This document shows, in pieces, positions 46,989 through 55,711 of a stretch of 64,000 nt of DNA. Under the pieces are notes generated by a model. It searched no databases, was not told the origin of the DNA, and was given only the letters and a program-made list of their open reading frames with translations. How positions within the stretch are numbered: position 1 is the first letter of the stretch; the number at the start of each line of letters is the position of its first letter. The DNA comes from CAVTJL01 sp963735065 (GTDB taxonomy: Bacteria > Pseudomonadota > Alphaproteobacteria > Geminicoccales > Geminicoccaceae), in NCBI GenBank assembly GCA_963735065.1, contig CAVTJL010000003.1, positions 140,690 through 204,689 of the forward strand, read 5' to 3'. A program made the translations under genes and the position numbers.

Positions 46989-48323
46989 ATGGCGATCATC
47001 ATCGGTGGCACGGCCAGCTACCCTGGCAGGGACAATTGGCTGCTGGGCGGCCCTACGGGCGACTATATCGTGGGCGATCCCTATACGGCGGGGAATCCCG
47101 ACGGGCTGCCGGAGATCGGTGGGTCGCTGCCCAAGGGGCATGCCGGCGACGATCTGCTCGCGGGCCTCGGCGGCACGGACACGCTGGTCGGCGATGCCTG
47201 GGTGATCGGCGGCAAGGCCGGTGGCGGCGACGACCTGCTCTTTGGCGGGGCCGGCGACGACTTCCTCTCCGGCGATGCCTACACAATGACCGCGGCTGCT
47301 CACGGAGGCGCGGATGTCCTTGTCGGCGGGGGAGGCCAGGACACCGTCTACGGCGACGCCTACACGATGACGGACTCCGCGCGCGGCGGCGACGATCTGC
47401 TCCTGGGCGCCGCCGGCCCGGACAACCTCCTGGGCGACGCCTTCACCATGTCGGGGCTCACGCGCGGCGGCGCCGACCGGCTCGACGGGGGCGCGGGCTA
47501 CGACAACCTTGTCGGCGATGCGTTCGAGATGTCGGGCCAGGCCCAGGGTGGCAGGGATCAGCTCGACGGCCGCGGTGGGCAGGACAATCTCTTCGGCGAC
47601 GGCTATCAGCTTGCGGATCTCGTTGCCGGCGGTGGGGATCGCCTCCTCGGTGACGGTGGCCCGGACAGGCTCTTCGGCGACGGCTACGAGGCCGGAGGCC
47701 ACGTCCAGGGCGGCAATGACAGGCTGCAGGGCGGATCGGGCGGTGACGAGATCTTCGGCGACGCCTTCGCTCTGTCCGACCATGCCCAGGGCGGCGACGA
47801 CCGCTTACACGGCGGGCCGGGAGCGGACAATCTCTTTGGCGACGCTGCCCAATTGTCGGGATCAGCGCATGGCGGCAATGACAAGCTCGACGGAGGGAGC
47901 GGCGACGATCTTCTTTGGGGCGACGGTTACAGCGCCGGCGAGCTCAGCCCATCGGTCGCCGTAAAGGGCGGCGACGACGTTCTCGTCGGCGGGAAGGGTA
48001 ATGACGGCCTCTGGGGAGACTTTGCCCTCGTCCAGGGAGCGGTAACCGGCGGCGCCGACACCTTCGTCTTCGGGCCGCACAGCGGGCTGGACACGATCTT
48101 CGATTTTCAGCCCGGCATCGACAAGCTCGATGTGCGCGAATATCACCTCAAGAGCTTCGATCAGCTGACGATCGCCGACAATGGCACCGCGCACGTGACG
48201 GTCGAGCTCGACCGCCCGGGCGACAGGGGACAGCACGTGCATCACGCCGACGATTCGGTGCTCGTGCAGAGCCTGCTGCTGACCCCGGTCACGCTCCATG
48301 CGCAGGACTTCGTCTTCGCCTGA
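46989..48323 (+). CDS. RTX-type calcium-binding repeat protein
   Basis: The protein has 444 residues. From about residue 50 to 340 it is built of units of 27 residues (for example GGADRLDGGAGYDNLVGDAF, then EMSGQAQ). Each unit has two GGxGxDxLx-type nonapeptides plus a third, more variable one, about nine to ten units in all. A non-repeat C-terminus (DTIFDFQPGIDKLDVREYHL and on) resembles the hemolysin-type C-terminal region recognised by type I secretion. There is no Sec signal peptide. It is likely exported and folds with Ca2+ outside the cell. No T1SS genes are nearby. Confidence 0.85.
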   Translation: MAIIIGGTASYPGRDNWLLGGPTGDYIVGDPYTAGNPDGLPEIGGSLPKGHAGDDLLAGLGGTDTLVGDAWVIGGKAGGGDDLLFGGAGDDFLSGDAYTMTAAAHGGADVLVGGGGQDTVYGDAYTMTDSARGGDDLLLGAAGPDNLLGDAFTMSGLTRGGADRLDGGAGYDNLVGDAFEMSGQAQGGRDQLDGRGGQDNLFGDGYQLADLVAGGGDRLLGDGGPDRLFGDGYEAGGHVQGGNDRLQGGSGGDEIFGDAFALSDHAQGGDDRLHGGPGADNLFGDAAQLSGSAHGGNDKLDGGSGDDLLWGDGYSAGELSPSVAVKGGDDVLVGGKGNDGLWGDFALVQGAVTGGADTFVFGPHSGLDTIFDFQPGIDKLDVREYHLKSFDQLTIADNGTAHVTVELDRPGDRGQHVHHADDSVLVQSLLLTPVTLHAQDFVFA

Positions 48324-48718
48324 GCAGGGCTCGTGCCCCGTGGTCGGCTGCCTCGTCGCGCCCGCCCCATGTCCCGCAACCCATCTCGACGCCCAGCATA
48401 GCAGGAGCGGAAGATCATGCCTTCTGCTGAGATCTCCCAAGGCAGAGCTTCGCCAGCGACGGTCGGTGCTTGCAGGAGTTCGCCGGCTACTATCGATAGG
48501 TCTATACCTTTGGAGACCAGGCTGGTCCCGCTTCGAGATCCCGCCTGTGAGATCCGGATGCACTTTGCGCGGGAGGGCGGCCACGTCGATGCTTCACGGC
48601 CACCCGCCTCAGCGGTACCTTGCTACGTATAGTTGCCGTTTGTTATTCTTTCTCGCCTCGGCGCGGGGAGCGTGGAGCGACCGGAACTCACCTAAGAGGT
48701 GAGAACGGTTGCCGTAAC
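48324..48718. other. Intergenic region without a supported gene
   Basis: No reading frame here has convincing protein character. One hairpin is visible: CTCACCT-AAG-AGGTGAG at about 48687-48703, shortly before the small gene at 48719. Base composition is slightly less GC-rich than the flanking genes. Confidence 0.4.
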
Positions 48719-48902
48719 ATGAGGAGAATCCCGCTCTTTTTGGTAGACGAGCGCGACGGGACAAAAGGACATCCCGCAGGGATGGAAAGCAGCTCAGGCG
48801 AGGGTGGTGAAGATTCGTCCAGATGACTTTGCTCAGAGGGCAATTACTGCTAGCGTATCCAAAGGCAGGCTAATCGGGCTTAAACCACAAGAAACGAGGT
48901 GA
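48719..48902 (+). CDS. Small protein, frame broken once, followed by an attC-like hairpin
   Basis: MRRIPLFLVDERDG continues in a second frame as QKDIPQGWKAAQARVVKIRP, then DDFAQRAITASVSKGRLIGL and KPQETR-stop at 48902. Reading GG in place of GGG at 48758-48760 joins them into about 60 residues with natural-looking composition. No family is recognised. The gene is followed 28 bases later by a hairpin with attC-like ends, as in an integron cassette, but no integrase is seen in this window. Confidence 0.4.
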
Positions 48903-48930
48903 GTCCAATGCACCTTCGCATCCCGTAAGC

Positions 48931-48959
48931 GCCTAACAGTCGTCCATGCGACGTTAGGC
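48931..48959. other. attC-like hairpin
   Basis: GCCTAAC (48931-48937) and GTTAGGC (48953-48959) fit the RYYYAAC and GTTRRRY ends of integron attC sites. GTCG and CGAC extend the stem after an unpaired A. At 29 bases it is much shorter than known attC sites, so it could equally be a terminator-type hairpin for the small gene. Confidence 0.35.
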
Positions 48960-49094
48960 CGGTTGATAGGGTTGAACGCTGATCAAGAAAATGAGGTGCC
49001 GGAGAGCTGCCTTCCTCTCGGCTCTAGCGTGACCGGTCAAAGAAGAGCGCGCGAGAAGGGTAGCCCGCGGCGTCCGATAGCTTGGGCACCGGAT

Positions 49095-49883
49095 ATGACT
49101 GCGCGAACGGGACCTAAGAGAACGAGGTCGCGGTATCTTGTGATCAATTCTCATCCACTGCGGCGAATGGCGACAATCGGCCTTTTGAGAGCGCTCAACC
49201 GACATGCCCTCGTGGTGGAGGGACTGGCTGCCGCTGATTTGAGAGGCGAGCTCCCCACCGAGCGCTACAGGCTCGCGGTCCTGGACCTCGGGGGCTTTTC
49301 GTGCGTCGATCCGGCGGCGGCGGCGGAGGTCGACGCGCTGCGCGTGGTCCTGCCAGACACGCCCCTCGTCCTGATCTCGGATCACGACGAGGCCGACGAG
49401 ATACGGCGCGCCATCGCCGCCGGTGTGCAGGGCTATCTGCCGACCTCGTTGCGGCCGGAGGTTGCCGTGGGCGCCCTCGAGCTCGTCCTTGCCGGGGGAG
49501 AATACTTCCCAAAGATCATGCCGGCATCGCCGGCGCCAAGCCCGCCCGCCGGCCCGGCCGGTGGATCGGCCATGCATGACGTCCCATGGCCGCCGCCGCG
49601 ATCCTGGACCAGCCGCGAGAAGGACGTGGCCGACCGGCTCTGCCGCGGGGAGTCCAACAAGGTCATCGCGCGTACGCTGGGACTCCAGGAATCCACCGTC
49701 AAGATCTATGTCCGACGTATCCGAGAGAAGCTCGGCGCAGCCAACCGCACCCAAGCCGCCCTCCTCCTCTCACTTCCGAACCCCGTGGCAATGGGCGACG
49801 ATCATCTGATCCCGGGAGCGTCGCCGCCGGAGAGCAGGATCGAGCTACAGGCCAAAGGCGTTTCCTCTGATGACGGTCACTGA
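49095..49883 (+). CDS. LuxR/NarL-type response regulator
   Basis: The protein has 262 residues. A receiver-like domain (residues about 15-145) has the phospho-acceptor position in LAVLDLGGFSCVDP and the later LVLISDHDEADEIRRAI strand. The early acidic pair of true receivers is missing, so phosphorylation is doubtful. After a Pro-rich linker the LuxR HTH reads WTSREKDVADRLCRGESNKV, then IARTLGLQESTVKIYVRRIR. The start at 49095 is chosen over a TTG at 48963. Its 3' end overlaps the convergent lipoprotein gene by 39 bases. Similar regulators control exopolymer or secreted-protein genes. Confidence 0.78.
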   Translation: MTARTGPKRTRSRYLVINSHPLRRMATIGLLRALNRHALVVEGLAAADLRGELPTERYRLAVLDLGGFSCVDPAAAAEVDALRVVLPDTPLVLISDHDEADEIRRAIAAGVQGYLPTSLRPEVAVGALELVLAGGEYFPKIMPASPAPSPPAGPAGGSAMHDVPWPPPRSWTSREKDVADRLCRGESNKVIARTLGLQESTVKIYVRRIREKLGAANRTQAALLLSLPNPVAMGDDHLIPGASPPESRIELQAKGVSSDDGH

Positions 49884-50711
49884 GAGATCGCCGATCTCAT
49901 AAGCGTTGCCCTTCGGCACGATCGGGCGACAGGTCTCGTAGCCCCGGTCCACCTTCGGCCAGCGAGCGCAGTAGTACCCATCGGCGTTGACCCGCCAATG
50001 CCCGAGGCCCGGGCCGACCGAAGGTCCGGCCGTGCGCAGCACGGCGGTGCCGTCCGGCTTGAGATAGATATAGCTCGAGCCCGCGACCGCCAGGGTGTTA
50101 CCCGCAAGCTGGTCCCGGACCGCCTCGGCGGTAAGCAGGACCGCACCCGGCGCGGACGGGTCGGCGGACCCGGACAGGTCCGCCGGCACCGCCTGGCCCC
50201 GGGAGCCGTCATCGGAGCTTACAAACTCGCTCATCAGAACCGTCCCGCCGACCGGGGCACCTGACGTGCTGGGGAGAGTAAGCTTGATGGTCTTCGCAGA
50301 CTCGCACAGCGGGGCGAAGGGGTCGTCCAACGATTTGGCGGACGGGTTGAGAATGTAGATGCATTCGGCGAGCTCGCGCTCCGCCGGGCTCGCCTTGGCG
50401 ACGACGATGTTGCCGATGGCGTAGAGCTCGCAGGCCGGCAACGTCGTCGACGCCTGGTGGCTGGCGCAGAGCCGAATGGCGTCCTTGGCGGCACCATCGA
50501 TCGAGTTGGCCCCCAGGCTCCACGCGTAAACATAGTGCTCCGTGCTCAGGCTCGCCCCCGTGACGGCAAGGGCGCGGTAGTTGGACAGCGTTCGATACTT
50601 GGCGAGGTCCCGCTCCGTCGCTGTCGGCGGCGGCGGCCCCGAGGCGCAGGCGGCCATGAGCGAGGCCAGGAAGCCCGAGGCAACGAGACGCAGCCAGCTC
50701 GGGCGGCACAT
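49845..50711 (-). CDS. Lipoprotein downstream of the Asn/Gly-repeat genes
   Basis: The protein has 288 residues. The lipobox is SLMAAC, predicting lipidation. A start at 50798 has a better ribosome site (AAAGGAGA) but would give an unusually long leader. Mature sequence: YRTLSNYRALAVTGASLST, then LCASHQASTTLPACELYAIG with paired Cys, and a C-terminal beta-rich part (GHWRVNADGYYCARWPKVDR) like DUF995-type domains. It is the distal gene of the leftward Asn/Gly-repeat cluster, so it may help their surface assembly. Confidence 0.65.
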   Translation of the reverse strand: MCRPSWLRLVASGFLASLMAACASGPPPPTATERDLAKYRTLSNYRALAVTGASLSTEHYVYAWSLGANSIDGAAKDAIRLCASHQASTTLPACELYAIGNIVVAKASPAERELAECIYILNPSAKSLDDPFAPLCESAKTIKLTLPSTSGAPVGGTVLMSEFVSSDDGSRGQAVPADLSGSADPSAPGAVLLTAEAVRDQLAGNTLAVAGSSYIYLKPDGTAVLRTAGPSVGPGLGHWRVNADGYYCARWPKVDRGYETCRPIVPKGNAYEIGDLSVTVIRGNAFGL

Positions 50712-50849
50712 GACCGAGCCAGCCCGGCCGCCCACGTCGCGCCCGGCAGAGCCGAGCGCCCGAAGGGTCGGCCCGTCGCTCGAGGACCAGGTGAGCATCG
50801 CCGATGATCTCCTTTGCGCGGACGAGCGGGCACAGCGGGCCCGCTTCTC

Positions 50850-51477
50850 TCAACGGCCGTTCCCGTTGCCGTTCGCCGTTGCCGTTCCCGTTCCCGTTCC
50901 CGCTATTCCCGTTGCCGTTCCCGTTGCCGTTGCCGCTTCCGCCGGCCCCACCGCCGGAGCCGCCGCCGCTGCCGTTCCCATTGCCACTCGTCGAGTTGCC
51001 GTTGCCGTTGCCGCTCGTCGAGTTGCCGTTGCCGTTGTTGTTCCCGGAGTTGTTGTTGCCGTTGTTGTTACCGGAATTGTTGTTGCCGTTGTTGTTGCCG
51101 CTGCCGGCGTCGCTGACGGTGTCGTTGCCGGTCCGGCCGCTGCCTACATTGCCGCTGCCGGTGTTGCCCGTGCCGACATTCGCGACGCCCGTGTTGCCGG
51201 TGCCGACATTGCCCAGCCCGGTATTGCCGGAGCCGACATTGCCGCTTCCGCGACCGGCTCCTCTCGCGTCGGAGCCTTCCGGCTGGTGGCTCTGAAACCC
51301 GAAGAGCTCGAGGAGCTGGGCCAGGCCGTTCTCCTCGGTGCCTGCGGCGGCCGCAAGGGTCAAGGGCTGGGCAGAACGCGTCCCGGGCTGGGCGGGCCCG
51401 AGAGCCCCGGCCAGCGCGGCTGTGCTCGCAGCGACCACGCCCGCAGCCGAGAGCAGCAAGAGCCTCTGCATTCTCAT
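50850..51477 (-). CDS. Asn/Gly-repeat secreted protein 1, frame broken once
   Basis: A signal peptide (MRMQRLLLLSAAGVVAASTA, then ALAG) leads into a linker and then repeats such as GNVGSGNTGLGNVGTGNTGV, followed by runs of N-G, N-N and N-S dipeptides. An extra C at 50874 pushes the frame past its natural stop; without it the protein ends NGNGR-stop at 50850, about 208 residues. As given, the frame runs to 50209 through the lipoprotein gene. AAAGGA precedes the ATG. The repeats suggest an extracellular beta-structured or adhesive polymer. Confidence 0.7.
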
Positions 51478-51568
51478 CGCACGTTCCTTTCTCCCCTGCG
51501 CGGCGCACGTCGCCCGACCGGAGGGCTGGGCCGATGGCCGCGTCAGGGGCACGAAGCCACCACAGCCG

Positions 51569-52243
51569 CTAGTTGTTGCCGTTGCCGTTCCCGTTGCCGT
51601 TCACATTGTTGAAGTTGTTGTTGCCGTTGTAGCTGCCGTTGTTGCTGCCGAAATTATCGCGGCCGTTGAAGTTTCCGTTGCCGCTTCCCCAATTACTATT
51701 GCCGTTATTGCTCCCGTTATTATTGCCAATGCTGTGGCTTCCGTTGAAGTTTCCGTTACCGCTGCCGAAGTTATTGTTACCGTTGTTGAAGCCGTTGTTG
51801 GATCCGGTGCTGCCACGACCGTTGAAGTTGCCGTTGGCGCTACCAAGATTGTTGTTGCCGTTGTTGCTGCCGCCGTTCCCGCTTCCGTTGAAGCTGCCGA
51901 TGTTGTTGTTGCCGTTGTTGGCGCCGGAATTGAAGCTTCCGTTGCCACTCCCGACGTTGTGGTTGCCGCTGGTGGAGTCGGCGTTGCCGGTGCCGTTGGT
52001 GCTGCCTACGTTGCCGAGGCCGCCATTGTTGTTGCCGATGTTGCCGTTCCCCGAGTTGTTGTTGCCGACATTGCCCGTGCCGCTGTTATTGAAGCCGACG
52101 CTCCCATTGGCGAAGGCACCGTTGGCGAAGGACGAGAGGCCTCCACCCGAGGACTTGGAGCCCGCCACGGCGGGCCCTGCGAGCAGGAGCCCTGTCGTGG
52201 CAATGGCTGCCGCCGACAGCAACAGACCGCGCCTGATCATCAT
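51569..52243 (-). CDS. Asn/Gly-repeat secreted protein 2
   Basis: The protein has 224 residues. A signal peptide (MIRRGLLLSAAAIATTGLLL, then AGPAVAGS) precedes about 180 residues of NxGxxN-type pentad repeats (NNNSGNGNIGNNNGGLGNVG). These resemble the repeats of mycobacterial PPE-MPTR and pentapeptide-repeat proteins. Intervals of ten residues (NxGSxNGxxN) are common. GGAG lies before the ATG at 52243. It sits between two proteins of the same kind in one orientation. Confidence 0.75.
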   Translation of the reverse strand: MMIRRGLLLSAAAIATTGLLLAGPAVAGSKSSGGGLSSFANGAFANGSVGFNNSGTGNVGNNNSGNGNIGNNNGGLGNVGSTNGTGNADSTSGNHNVGSGNGSFNSGANNGNNNIGSFNGSGNGGSNNGNNNLGSANGNFNGRGSTGSNNGFNNGNNNFGSGNGNFNGSHSIGNNNGSNNGNSNWGSGNGNFNGRDNFGSNNGSYNGNNNFNNVNGNGNGNGNN

Positions 52244-52363
52244 TGCTTTTTCTCCGTCGATTGGCCCGAAGGGCGCCGTCCCCCACGGCATGCCGTGGGG
52301 GACGGTCGACTTGTTCAGCGATAGCGACGCTTCAGGACGCCACTGTCGCCATTATCGGCTCTT

Positions 52364-52729
52364 CTACCGCCGGCCCCAACCACCGCTGTTGCCGTTGCCG
52401 TTGACGTTGCCGTTGAGGTTGCCGGCGTTCTCGTTGCCGTTCACGTTGCCGTTGTAGCTGCCGCGGTTGAAGTTGCCGTTGAGGTTGCCGTTGCCGTTCC
52501 CGCCGTGCAGGTTGCCGCGCCGGTCCTGCCAGCCGTTGTTGTTGCCGTTCAGGTTGCCGTTATAGCTGCCCTTGTTGAAGTTGCCGTTGCCGTTGCCGTT
52601 GAGGCTGCCGGCGTTGCCGTTGCCATTGCCGTTGCCGTTGAAGCTGCCGCCATGGCTAGCCGCCATGGCAGCCCCGGCGGAGATGGCGAGGGCCGCACCC
52701 GCGACCATGAGTGTCTTCAGGATCGTCAT
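52364..52729 (-). CDS. Asn/Gly-repeat secreted protein 3
   Basis: The protein has 121 residues. The signal peptide MTILKTLMVAGAALAISAGA ends AMAASHG. The mature part alternates Asn and Gly with periodic aromatic or basic residues (FNKGSYNGNLNGNNNGWQD, then FNRGSYNGNVNGNENAGNLN). It is the first gene of the three-gene cluster. GGAGAG precedes the ATG at 52729. Confidence 0.75.
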   Translation of the reverse strand: MTILKTLMVAGAALAISAGAAMAASHGGSFNGNGNGNGNAGSLNGNGNGNFNKGSYNGNLNGNNNGWQDRRGNLHGGNGNGNLNGNFNRGSYNGNVNGNENAGNLNGNVNGNGNSGGWGRR

Positions 52730-53498
52730 TTCCGTTCTCTCCCATATGGGACGGCGGAAGTCATTGTGGCCCGTCACGCCTGTTCTGAGTTACCGACCCC
52801 GCCGCTCACCTCGTTGGTGATGGCGTAACGGCCGCCCTGCGAGAGTGCCCTTGCGGGCACTTCCACATCCTTCACTATAGGAAAGGCGTCGCGTGGGGCG
52901 CCAGGGATCGGAAGGGGGAGCGCGCGAGTCGTTGGGTGTAATCGCATGTCTGCCGAACATTCGGTCGGCGGCGTCGCATCGACGCCGCTGGCGTCGCAAT
53001 GTTGCAGCCGCGGGGAATGTCGGCCATGCGTTGAGCAAAGTATTGGCGCGCGACGGGGACTTGGCGAGGCGGGCAATCGCAGCGATCCGCATCTGCTGCT
53101 GTCGATTCGGCAACAGGCCGCTCCGGACATATGATTGAAGGCGATACACCTTAGGGAGGCAGCCTTTGGATCCAGAGGCGCGACGGTGTAGTGGTGACCA
53201 GCGAGCGGGAAGGCGCGCTATGGACGAAGCTCTGCTCCGTGGCGCCGCCTCGATGGAGGCGGTCCACGGAGCGATCCAACCTAGTCAGGAGAGCTCGAGG
53301 GCTGTCGCCGATCCTCTCCGGACAGAACGGTCGACGCGCTCACCGCCATCGTGGCAGCCGCCCGGCGCTTTGCGTGGCCTCCTGCGACCAAGCCAGCACG
53401 AGCGAGAGCAGCAGCTTGCCGGTCCGTCCTGTCCATCCCGGCTACCGCCTTGGCCGGTAGCCGGGCCCGTGGTCTCGCCTGCCGAATACCCGGCCGGC
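52730..53498. other. Intergenic region with two hairpins, no supported gene
   Basis: AGTGCCC-TTGC-GGGCACT (52845-52862) is a compact hairpin. A larger one, GCTCCGTGG-CG-CCGCCTC-GATG-GAGGCGG-T-CCACGGAGC (53234-53272), is nearly perfect over 16 bp. A short leftward frame ending near 52774 (ALSQGGRYAITNEVSGGVGN) looks protein-like, but its start is not supportable. No transposase or RNA gene could be recognised. Confidence 0.4.
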
Positions 53499-54902
53499 TC
53501 AGGCGAAGGTCTTGAGGAAGATCGGCAGGCTCACCCAGTTGCTGTAGCGGCCGCCCAGCATCGGCCACGAGGTCCAGCTCGCCCCGCCGCTGGTGCTGTA
53601 TTGTGCGCCACGGTTGACGTAGATGCCGCATTTATTGCGGAAGCCGTAAAAATAGCCGTCGGTGCTCGGCATGGCGTTGAGTGTGGAGCCGGCCGCCGCC
53701 TGGAATTTCACATAGTAGGTGCCGCCCTTGGCGAAGGTGGTGGGGCCGATCGGGGTGTAGAGCCAGCGCACGGGCGAGTTGTCGCCCTGCGTGGAGGTGC
53801 TCGCCTGGTTGCCGTCGATGGTGGCCGTGGAGAGGGCGGTGCCGCCTGAGTTCGTCAGGCTGATCGTGACCGGGCCCACCGTGCCGGTGCGGAAGAAGGC
53901 GAAATAGACCCCGTAGACCGTTGCCGCCCTGTCGTACATGGTGAAGGTCTGGCGGGCCACGTTGCCGCCGCCGATGTTCTGGAAGCAGCCACGGCCGCCG
54001 TCCATCCAGGGCTGGCCCTTGGCGACGCCGTCGGTGTAGACGAGCTCGTAGATCGGGATGTAGCCGGGCATCACCCGCCAGGCATTGTTCTCGAAGCGGA
54101 TGCTGGCGAGCTTGCTCTTCAGGAGCGGGAAGATCACGAGCCCGTCGGGCGGCGGCGTCCAGTCGTGGAGGTCGTTGACCGAGACCTTGCCGACGTTCGG
54201 GGCCAGCTGCTCGAAGACGATATGGTAGGTGGTGCCGTAGGTGAGCTGTGGCTGGGTGGTGAAGGCAAGCTCCGGGAATTTGCCAAGGCTCGCGGCGTTG
54301 GCGTAGGCGGCGGTGGTGCCGAGCTTGACGCCCGAGGCGTAGCCGCCTTTGTCGGTCTGGATCGAGAGCTGGATGGTGCCGCCGGAGCCGACGCTGTAGC
54401 CGGAGCCGGTGCGGTTCTCCCAGCGCACGGCCTTCACCGCACCGGTGTGCTCCGCGACGAAGCGGTAGGAATGCTTGTCCCAGTAGCCGTTCGGTGCCTT
54501 CGACGCGGCATAGAGCGGGCAGCCCAGATACTGGCCGCCGAAGGCAAGCGCGGTGTTGGCGCCCGAGCTGGTCGTCGAGCCTCCTGAGGAGGTGGCACCG
54601 GAACCGCTCGAGCTGCTCGACGAACCGGAAGAGGAGCTCGAGCTGCTCGAGCCCGAGGACGAGGTCGAGCCACCGCTCGAGCTACCCGAGGACCCGCTGC
54701 TGCCCTGGTTGGCCAGATCGCGCGTGTAGGCGCCACAGCCTTTGGCGCCGTCCACCGAGCTCACATAGGTATGGCAGGCGAGAGCGGTGCGCGGCAGAAG
54801 GCCGAGCGTGGCTCCGACGCCTACACTCCCGATGGCCGCCGCGCCGCGCAGCAGCTGCCGACGATAGGATTGCTGTGGTATGGAGCCTTCTTGCAGCGGC
54901 AT
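53499..54902 (-). CDS. Tat-exported protein with a polyserine linker
   Basis: The protein has 467 residues. A twin-arginine signal is visible (SYRRQLLRGAAAIGSVGVGA ending TALACH). A linker of about 50 residues is almost all Ser and Gly. The C-terminal part of about 340 residues is rich in Tyr, Trp, Asn and Thr with beta-sheet character (WDKHSYRFVAEHTGAVKAVR, then YGTTYHIVFEQLAPNVGKVS). This resembles carbohydrate-binding or adhesin-like modules. AGGGG precedes the ATG at 54902. It could be a surface glycan-binding protein; this is inferred. Confidence 0.65.
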   Translation of the reverse strand: MPLQEGSIPQQSYRRQLLRGAAAIGSVGVGATLGLLPRTALACHTYVSSVDGAKGCGAYTRDLANQGSSGSSGSSSGGSTSSSGSSSSSSSSGSSSSSSGSGATSSGGSTTSSGANTALAFGGQYLGCPLYAASKAPNGYWDKHSYRFVAEHTGAVKAVRWENRTGSGYSVGSGGTIQLSIQTDKGGYASGVKLGTTAAYANAASLGKFPELAFTTQPQLTYGTTYHIVFEQLAPNVGKVSVNDLHDWTPPPDGLVIFPLLKSKLASIRFENNAWRVMPGYIPIYELVYTDGVAKGQPWMDGGRGCFQNIGGGNVARQTFTMYDRAATVYGVYFAFFRTGTVGPVTISLTNSGGTALSTATIDGNQASTSTQGDNSPVRWLYTPIGPTTFAKGGTYYVKFQAAAGSTLNAMPSTDGYFYGFRNKCGIYVNRGAQYSTSGGASWTSWPMLGGRYSNWVSLPIFLKTFA

Positions 54903-55589
54903 GATCTCGTGTCCCCTTGTGCGTCGGTTTATGTGACGGCTTCTGGGCTGAGGACCGAAGATCCGACGTTGGAAAGCCTGTGATGGCGCCATGAGGCACG
55001 ATCAGCTCTCATCGTCGTTGACGACCTACGGCCAGCCCGATTCTTTGCTTTCTTTCTCTTACCGCCACCGCCGAACGAACTCGGAATATGCTTCTTATAT
55101 TGAAATGAAGGATACGGCGCCCTTGACACGGCAGGATTACGACACGGACTCCATGGGCGCTCGCCCCTACAGCCTGCTCCACCCTCCAGCGCGCCGTACC
55201 GATCCAGCTGTCCACATGGCCAGATGATCCTCTCCTCAAGAGCTGGCCTCGAGAACAACGAACACCGAAGATCCTAAAGAAGCTGGCGCCCAGGTCTCTT
55301 TATTTGAGCCAATTCCTACTCACGCCTGTAAACAAACAAGGCGCTAGCCGGCTCTGCTAGTTGAGAAGAACCCTCACGATAATATCAGACTCTTTAGTCG
55401 GATGTTTTAGTCATTGCTTCAATGTGAACAGCCTCAACCTAAGGAAGGATGCCAGCTACGTGCCATTACCTCGCGCCTGGAGAGGCTTGGCAACTCGTTC
55501 TTCCGACGATACTCTGGCCCACCGTAACACCGTGTCGGTGAAAAATAAACCCCTCTTAATTGATACGTCTTTCTACCCTCCCCATCCAG
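54903..55589. other. AT-richer intergenic region without a supported gene
   Basis: The 687 bases between the Tat-protein start and the vapBC scar are visibly lower in GC than the flanks, with stretches such as TCTTTATTTGAGCC and AATATCAGACTC. No reading frame has convincing coding character. It probably contains the promoter of the Tat-protein gene and recently acquired DNA. Confidence 0.4.
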
Positions 55590-55711
55590 CGGGCGGGCGC
55601 CGTTGCTCCCTGCCAGGCCGGGTGGGCCGCGACGAGACCGGGATGTGGCGCTGAATGGTGGTCGGCGCCTCGGCGCTGGGCGCTGCCCTGCCGGGCGCCG
55701 CGCTGCTTGCC
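55590..55711 (+). pseudogene. vapBC scar (end of vapB plus start of vapC)
   Basis: TGTGGCGCTGAATGGTGGTCG matches the vapB stop / vapC start junction at 45374-45394. The preceding bases also resemble the last 20 codons of vapB. The vapC part keeps only about 15 codons (MVVGASALGAALPGAALLAG), with the catalytic Asp changed to Gly, and then joins directly to the MEKHLA repeat. It is a deletion product of the intact module seen at 45127-46248. Confidence 0.6.

Noticed and set aside
48660..48830. Possible c-di-GMP or other riboswitch (ACAAAAGGAC and GGATGGAAAGC strings)
   Set aside because: Only loose likeness to a GEMM consensus. The stretch reads as a small protein once one base is removed, so no riboswitch is claimed.
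50860..52730. Possible CRISPR or satellite array in the N/G-coding repeats
   Set aside because: The repeats are codon-scale (NG, NNN, NxG), in frame behind signal peptides, with irregular units and no spacers.
53160..53490. Transposase remnant
   Set aside because: Short frames in this region have no DDE or HTH motif that I could align. Only the hairpin is supportable.
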